Source: CAYNST01 sp964434105 (lineage in GTDB: Bacteria; Pseudomonadota; Gammaproteobacteria; Pseudomonadales; Cellvibrionaceae). Taken from it: a stretch of 64,000 nucleotides of DNA. A model generated the notes under the pieces. It was not told where the DNA came from and made no database searches. It saw nothing but the letters and a program-made list of their open reading frames with translations. The stretch lies in NCBI GenBank assembly GCA_964434105.1, contig CAYSTJ010000001.1, forward strand, positions 1 through 64,000, read 5' to 3'. Both the position numbers and the translations under genes were made by a program. This document shows, piece after piece, positions 61,796-64,000 of the stretch. Position 1 is the first letter of the stretch, and each line of letters starts with the position of its first letter.

Positions 61796-62320
61796 TCAGA
61801 AATAAAAACCGGCCGAGACCTCAGGATAGGTTTCGGTGCAGTCGAGATAGGGCCTTCGATTGCAGTCCTGGTAACGGATCGCGACCAGGCCGGCGCGCAT
61901 AACGAAGTTGGTCGATGATTGCAGGAACACCCCGGCCCGGCCGCCTATGGCAGAAAGGTTGTCCTGCCCCTTGATAAACGTCGTCCGGTACAGCATGCCG
62001 ACATAGGGTTTAAAGCCGCCGAAATTGTTGAAAACATAGGTGGCGGACGGAGCGATCTCCTGGATGCTCAACGCGCCACCATGCCAGGATCGTGCATCCA
62101 GGCCAATTTCCAGGCCATCCATGACGTAGTAACCAAGTCCGACACCTATTTGAAAATACGAGTCGTTATAGGCTGTTGTGGTGCCAGCGCTGACACTGAC
62201 GCGCGCCTTGCCGCTGGAAAAATTGTCCTGACCCAGCGCGGGTGCAGTGAGTAACAGGAGGGGAGCCAGGGACTGGATGGCCCGAACCAGGCATCGGAAA
62301 CCGGGAAGCGATATGCGCAT
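61796..62320 (-). CDS. Small outer-membrane beta-barrel protein
   Basis: A 174-residue protein with an N-terminal signal peptide (about residues 1-30, ending APALGQ) and alternating strands such as YFQIGVGLGYYVMDGLEIGLDA and FGGFKPYVGMLYRTTF, ending EVSAGFYF. Two cysteines (DCNRRPYLDC) near the end may form a loop. It resembles OmpW- or OmpX-like eight-stranded barrels. Function unknown. Confidence 0.75.
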   Translation of the reverse strand: MRISLPGFRCLVRAIQSLAPLLLLTAPALGQDNFSSGKARVSVSAGTTTAYNDSYFQIGVGLGYYVMDGLEIGLDARSWHGGALSIQEIAPSATYVFNNFGGFKPYVGMLYRTTFIKGQDNLSAIGGRAGVFLQSSTNFVMRAGLVAIRYQDCNRRPYLDCTETYPEVSAGFYF

Positions 62321-62390
62321 GAGTTCTCTTTAAAATGTGGTGAACGTTTGCCTGTCTGTTCATTACCGCCATTCTGATCCAAAACAGGCG

Positions 62391-63719
62391 CTATTGTATA
62401 TCCCGTGCCAGCCGGAAACCGACGCCGGTATCTTTTCGGTGCTCTGCCTGGGCATAGCGGTTGGCAGAGCGGGCGCTTCTGATACCTTCATTCCAGACGC
62501 CACCCCGCATTGCCCTGGCTGCAGCCGGGCCGCAGCTGCCGCCGTCTGCGAGATAGCGGGCCGCGCTATCGGTCGGTCTGCCTTCGTATGAATTTAACCA
62601 GCAGTCCATCGTCCATTCCCGCACATTGTCGTGTACGTTATACAGCCCCCAGGGATTGGGGGGAAAAGCGGTTACCGGCACGGTCCCACCGCGGAATTTG
62701 CCTGTACTGGGGCATCCGGCAAACGTGTTGAATTCACGGTCGTCTACATTGGCCTCGCCGAAGTGCAGGCAGGCGCCTGTCGAGTAAGGCGTCACAGTTC
62801 CAGCGCGGGCCGCATATTCCCATTCCGCTTCGGTGGGGAGGCGGTAAACAAAGCCGGTTTCCTCGCTCAACCACTGGGCATAATCCCGCGCGTCAACCCA
62901 GCTCACGTTGATCACAGGACGATCGGCGCGCCCCCAGCCGTAATCATCCGGCGGATTTCGGCCGGTTTCCACCGCAAAGGTATCGTATTCGGCAAAGGTT
63001 ACCTCGGTCTGACCTATGGCGAATGGCAATACGTTAACTTCCACCTGCGGTCCTTCATCGGGATCGGAGCCCGGTTCGTCGTGGTAAGCGCCCATCAGGT
63101 AGTTGCCACCCGGAATGAAGACCATATTGGGACCCGGGTTGCCATCCTTAAGTCGGTCCTGAAAAACCTCGTAGGGTTCGAACTCACGGACTGCGGTGCT
63201 GGGCAAACGTTTTCGACGGTCCGCCATATCCTGTTCAAGTTGTTGCAACGCCCGTCGGGAAGCAACCAGTTTGTCGATCAGCGGTGTGCCCTCCAGCCAG
63301 GGTTTAAGTGTGTCTGCTGTGTCAAGTGTCTCCCGGGCAATACGCAGGTCATGCCACCTGATGGATCGCTCGATCAGTTCCAGGTAGCGCTCGGCAAGGC
63401 TCTGGATCCCGATCTGGGCGTCCTGGGATTTCGGAAACTTTTCCAGCGTATCAAGGTACAGTTCAAACGCATTGACGCCCGCGGGTTGAGTCAGATGCCC
63501 CATCTGGAAACGCAGGCGCGCCTCGCGCAGCATTGATTTTTCGAGTTCCTGTCGTGATTTTCCGATGACCGTTGTCCAGACGCCGGTCGCCAGAATGACC
63601 AGTGTCAGGATGATAATCACCAGCTCCCGATAGACAGCCGACAGGCTCGCGATGAGCCCACCAGCGGTCGATCGGGATTTTGACGCGTTGGGTGGTGATG
63701 GCTGAGGATCCGCGCTCAT
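62391..63719 (-). CDS. Membrane-anchored SUMF1/formylglycine-generating-enzyme-like protein
   Basis: A 442-residue protein with one membrane helix at about residues 32-53 (ELVIIILTLVILATGVW), a helical linker of about 130 residues, and a C-terminal SUMF1 domain (about residues 205-440). The domain shows MVFIPGGNYLMGAYHDEPGSDPDEGP, INVSWVDARDYAQWLSEETG, YRLPTEAEWEYAARAG, NVHDNVREWTMDCW and RGGVWNEG. The paired catalytic cysteines of true formylglycine-generating enzymes are not present near the C-terminus, so it is probably a binding or scaffold form, as in many bacterial kinase-associated members. The ATG at 63719 has AGGA upstream; a TTG two codons earlier is less likely. Confidence 0.85.
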   Translation of the reverse strand: MSADPQPSPPNASKSRSTAGGLIASLSAVYRELVIIILTLVILATGVWTTVIGKSRQELEKSMLREARLRFQMGHLTQPAGVNAFELYLDTLEKFPKSQDAQIGIQSLAERYLELIERSIRWHDLRIARETLDTADTLKPWLEGTPLIDKLVASRRALQQLEQDMADRRKRLPSTAVREFEPYEVFQDRLKDGNPGPNMVFIPGGNYLMGAYHDEPGSDPDEGPQVEVNVLPFAIGQTEVTFAEYDTFAVETGRNPPDDYGWGRADRPVINVSWVDARDYAQWLSEETGFVYRLPTEAEWEYAARAGTVTPYSTGACLHFGEANVDDREFNTFAGCPSTGKFRGGTVPVTAFPPNPWGLYNVHDNVREWTMDCWLNSYEGRPTDSAARYLADGGSCGPAAARAMRGGVWNEGIRSARSANRYAQAEHRKDTGVGFRLARDIQ

Positions 63720-63968
63720 TAACAAGTCCTAGGTTGCACCCCATGAGAATAGCTCCTTTGTCCCGTTTCTGCCCGAAAGCGCCGCAAATACCCCTCGCTG
63801 AAGGTCGTGCCGGCAACCTGCAAAAAGGCGTGTCAATGATCGGAAATCGGATGCGTCGTTACTTGAAAATAGCCACTATTGCGCCAGCCTGACCTGGTGG
63901 CAGCCAGTAAAAGGTTGCAGCGTTGCTGCAAAACTATCTGAGAAGCGAAATTGTAAGGATTGAATCAA

Positions 63969-64000
63969 ATGTTGTACCTGCGCGCTGGGTTCGCACTGAT
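63969..64000 (+). CDS. Start of a gene running off the right edge
   Basis: An ATG at 63969 begins MLYLRAGFAL and stays open to the window end. AAGG lies about eight bases upstream. The basic then hydrophobic residues could be the start of a signal peptide. Too short to identify. Confidence 0.35.
   Translation, partial: MLYLRAGFAL

Overview
The window looks like a chromosomal segment (contig or scaffold, with one run of 100 Ns at 60196-60295) of a plant-polysaccharide-degrading gammaproteobacterium of the Cellvibrio / Marinimicrobium / Saccharophagus type. The clues are four secreted proteins or lipoproteins with long poly-serine linkers, a lichenase ending in a GlyGly-CTERM-like tail, many carbohydrate-active enzymes, a large PAS-GGDEF-EAL protein, and E. 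coli-like housekeeping genes such as pgm. The exact genus is an inference. I see no rRNA, tRNA or CRISPR array.

Layout. 0-3 kb: a hexapeptide acetyltransferase and a small phosphate-binding-like protein next to a porin. 3.4-8.2 kb: a pentoside-use operon (GPH symporter, GH43, Gfo/Idh/MocA oxidoreductase) facing a CE1-type esterase lipoprotein. 8.5-12.2 kb: a BaeSR-like two-component system and a diguanylate cyclase. 12.3-14.7 kb: a circularly permuted GH16 lichenase and a membrane-bound AraC-family regulator. 15-16.7 kb: a GT-B glycosyltransferase and a PAP2 phosphatase. 17-32.8 kb: a large L-arabinose region. It holds a YtfQRT-YjfF-type ABC importer, an oxidative (Weimberg-type) pathway made of a dehydrogenase, L-arabinonate dehydratase, an AraD1/GguC-type dehydratase and ketoglutaric semialdehyde dehydrogenase, a GntR regulator, a GH51 arabinofuranosidase and a GH3 xylosidase. 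Together they release arabinose and xylose from arabinoxylan or arabinan outside or in the periplasm, import arabinose and oxidise it to 2-oxoglutarate.

32.8-41 kb: an Fe-S APS reductase, a PAS/GGDEF/EAL protein, a 235-bp MITE with a perfect 8-bp target duplication, and an RND efflux pair. 41.2-44.2 kb is a small accessory island: an LprI-like gene followed by an integron attC-like site, a broken KilA-N gene joined to the tail of another phage-type regulator, an intact class II Fic gene and the first ~90 codons of hsdR. I read it as a decayed type I restriction locus.

44.3-49.2 kb: membrane and housekeeping genes and a lipoprotein built from a duplicated domain. 49.6-50 kb: two tiny genes whose products share a 20-residue double-glycine leader, a probable two-peptide bacteriocin or other exported peptide system. 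50-55.5 kb: pgm and an NAD-salvage regulon (nicotinamide phosphoribosyltransferase, NadM-Nudix, NrtR) with a shared palindrome upstream of both transcription units. 56.4-58 kb: a LysM protein with a glycine-rich membrane region followed by a small membrane protein, a candidate pore-forming effector and its immunity protein. 58.2-63.7 kb: poly-Ser lipoproteins with LamG-like and other jelly-roll domains, a 52-bp tandem repeat array ending in a large hairpin, a small outer-membrane barrel and a membrane-anchored SUMF1-like protein.
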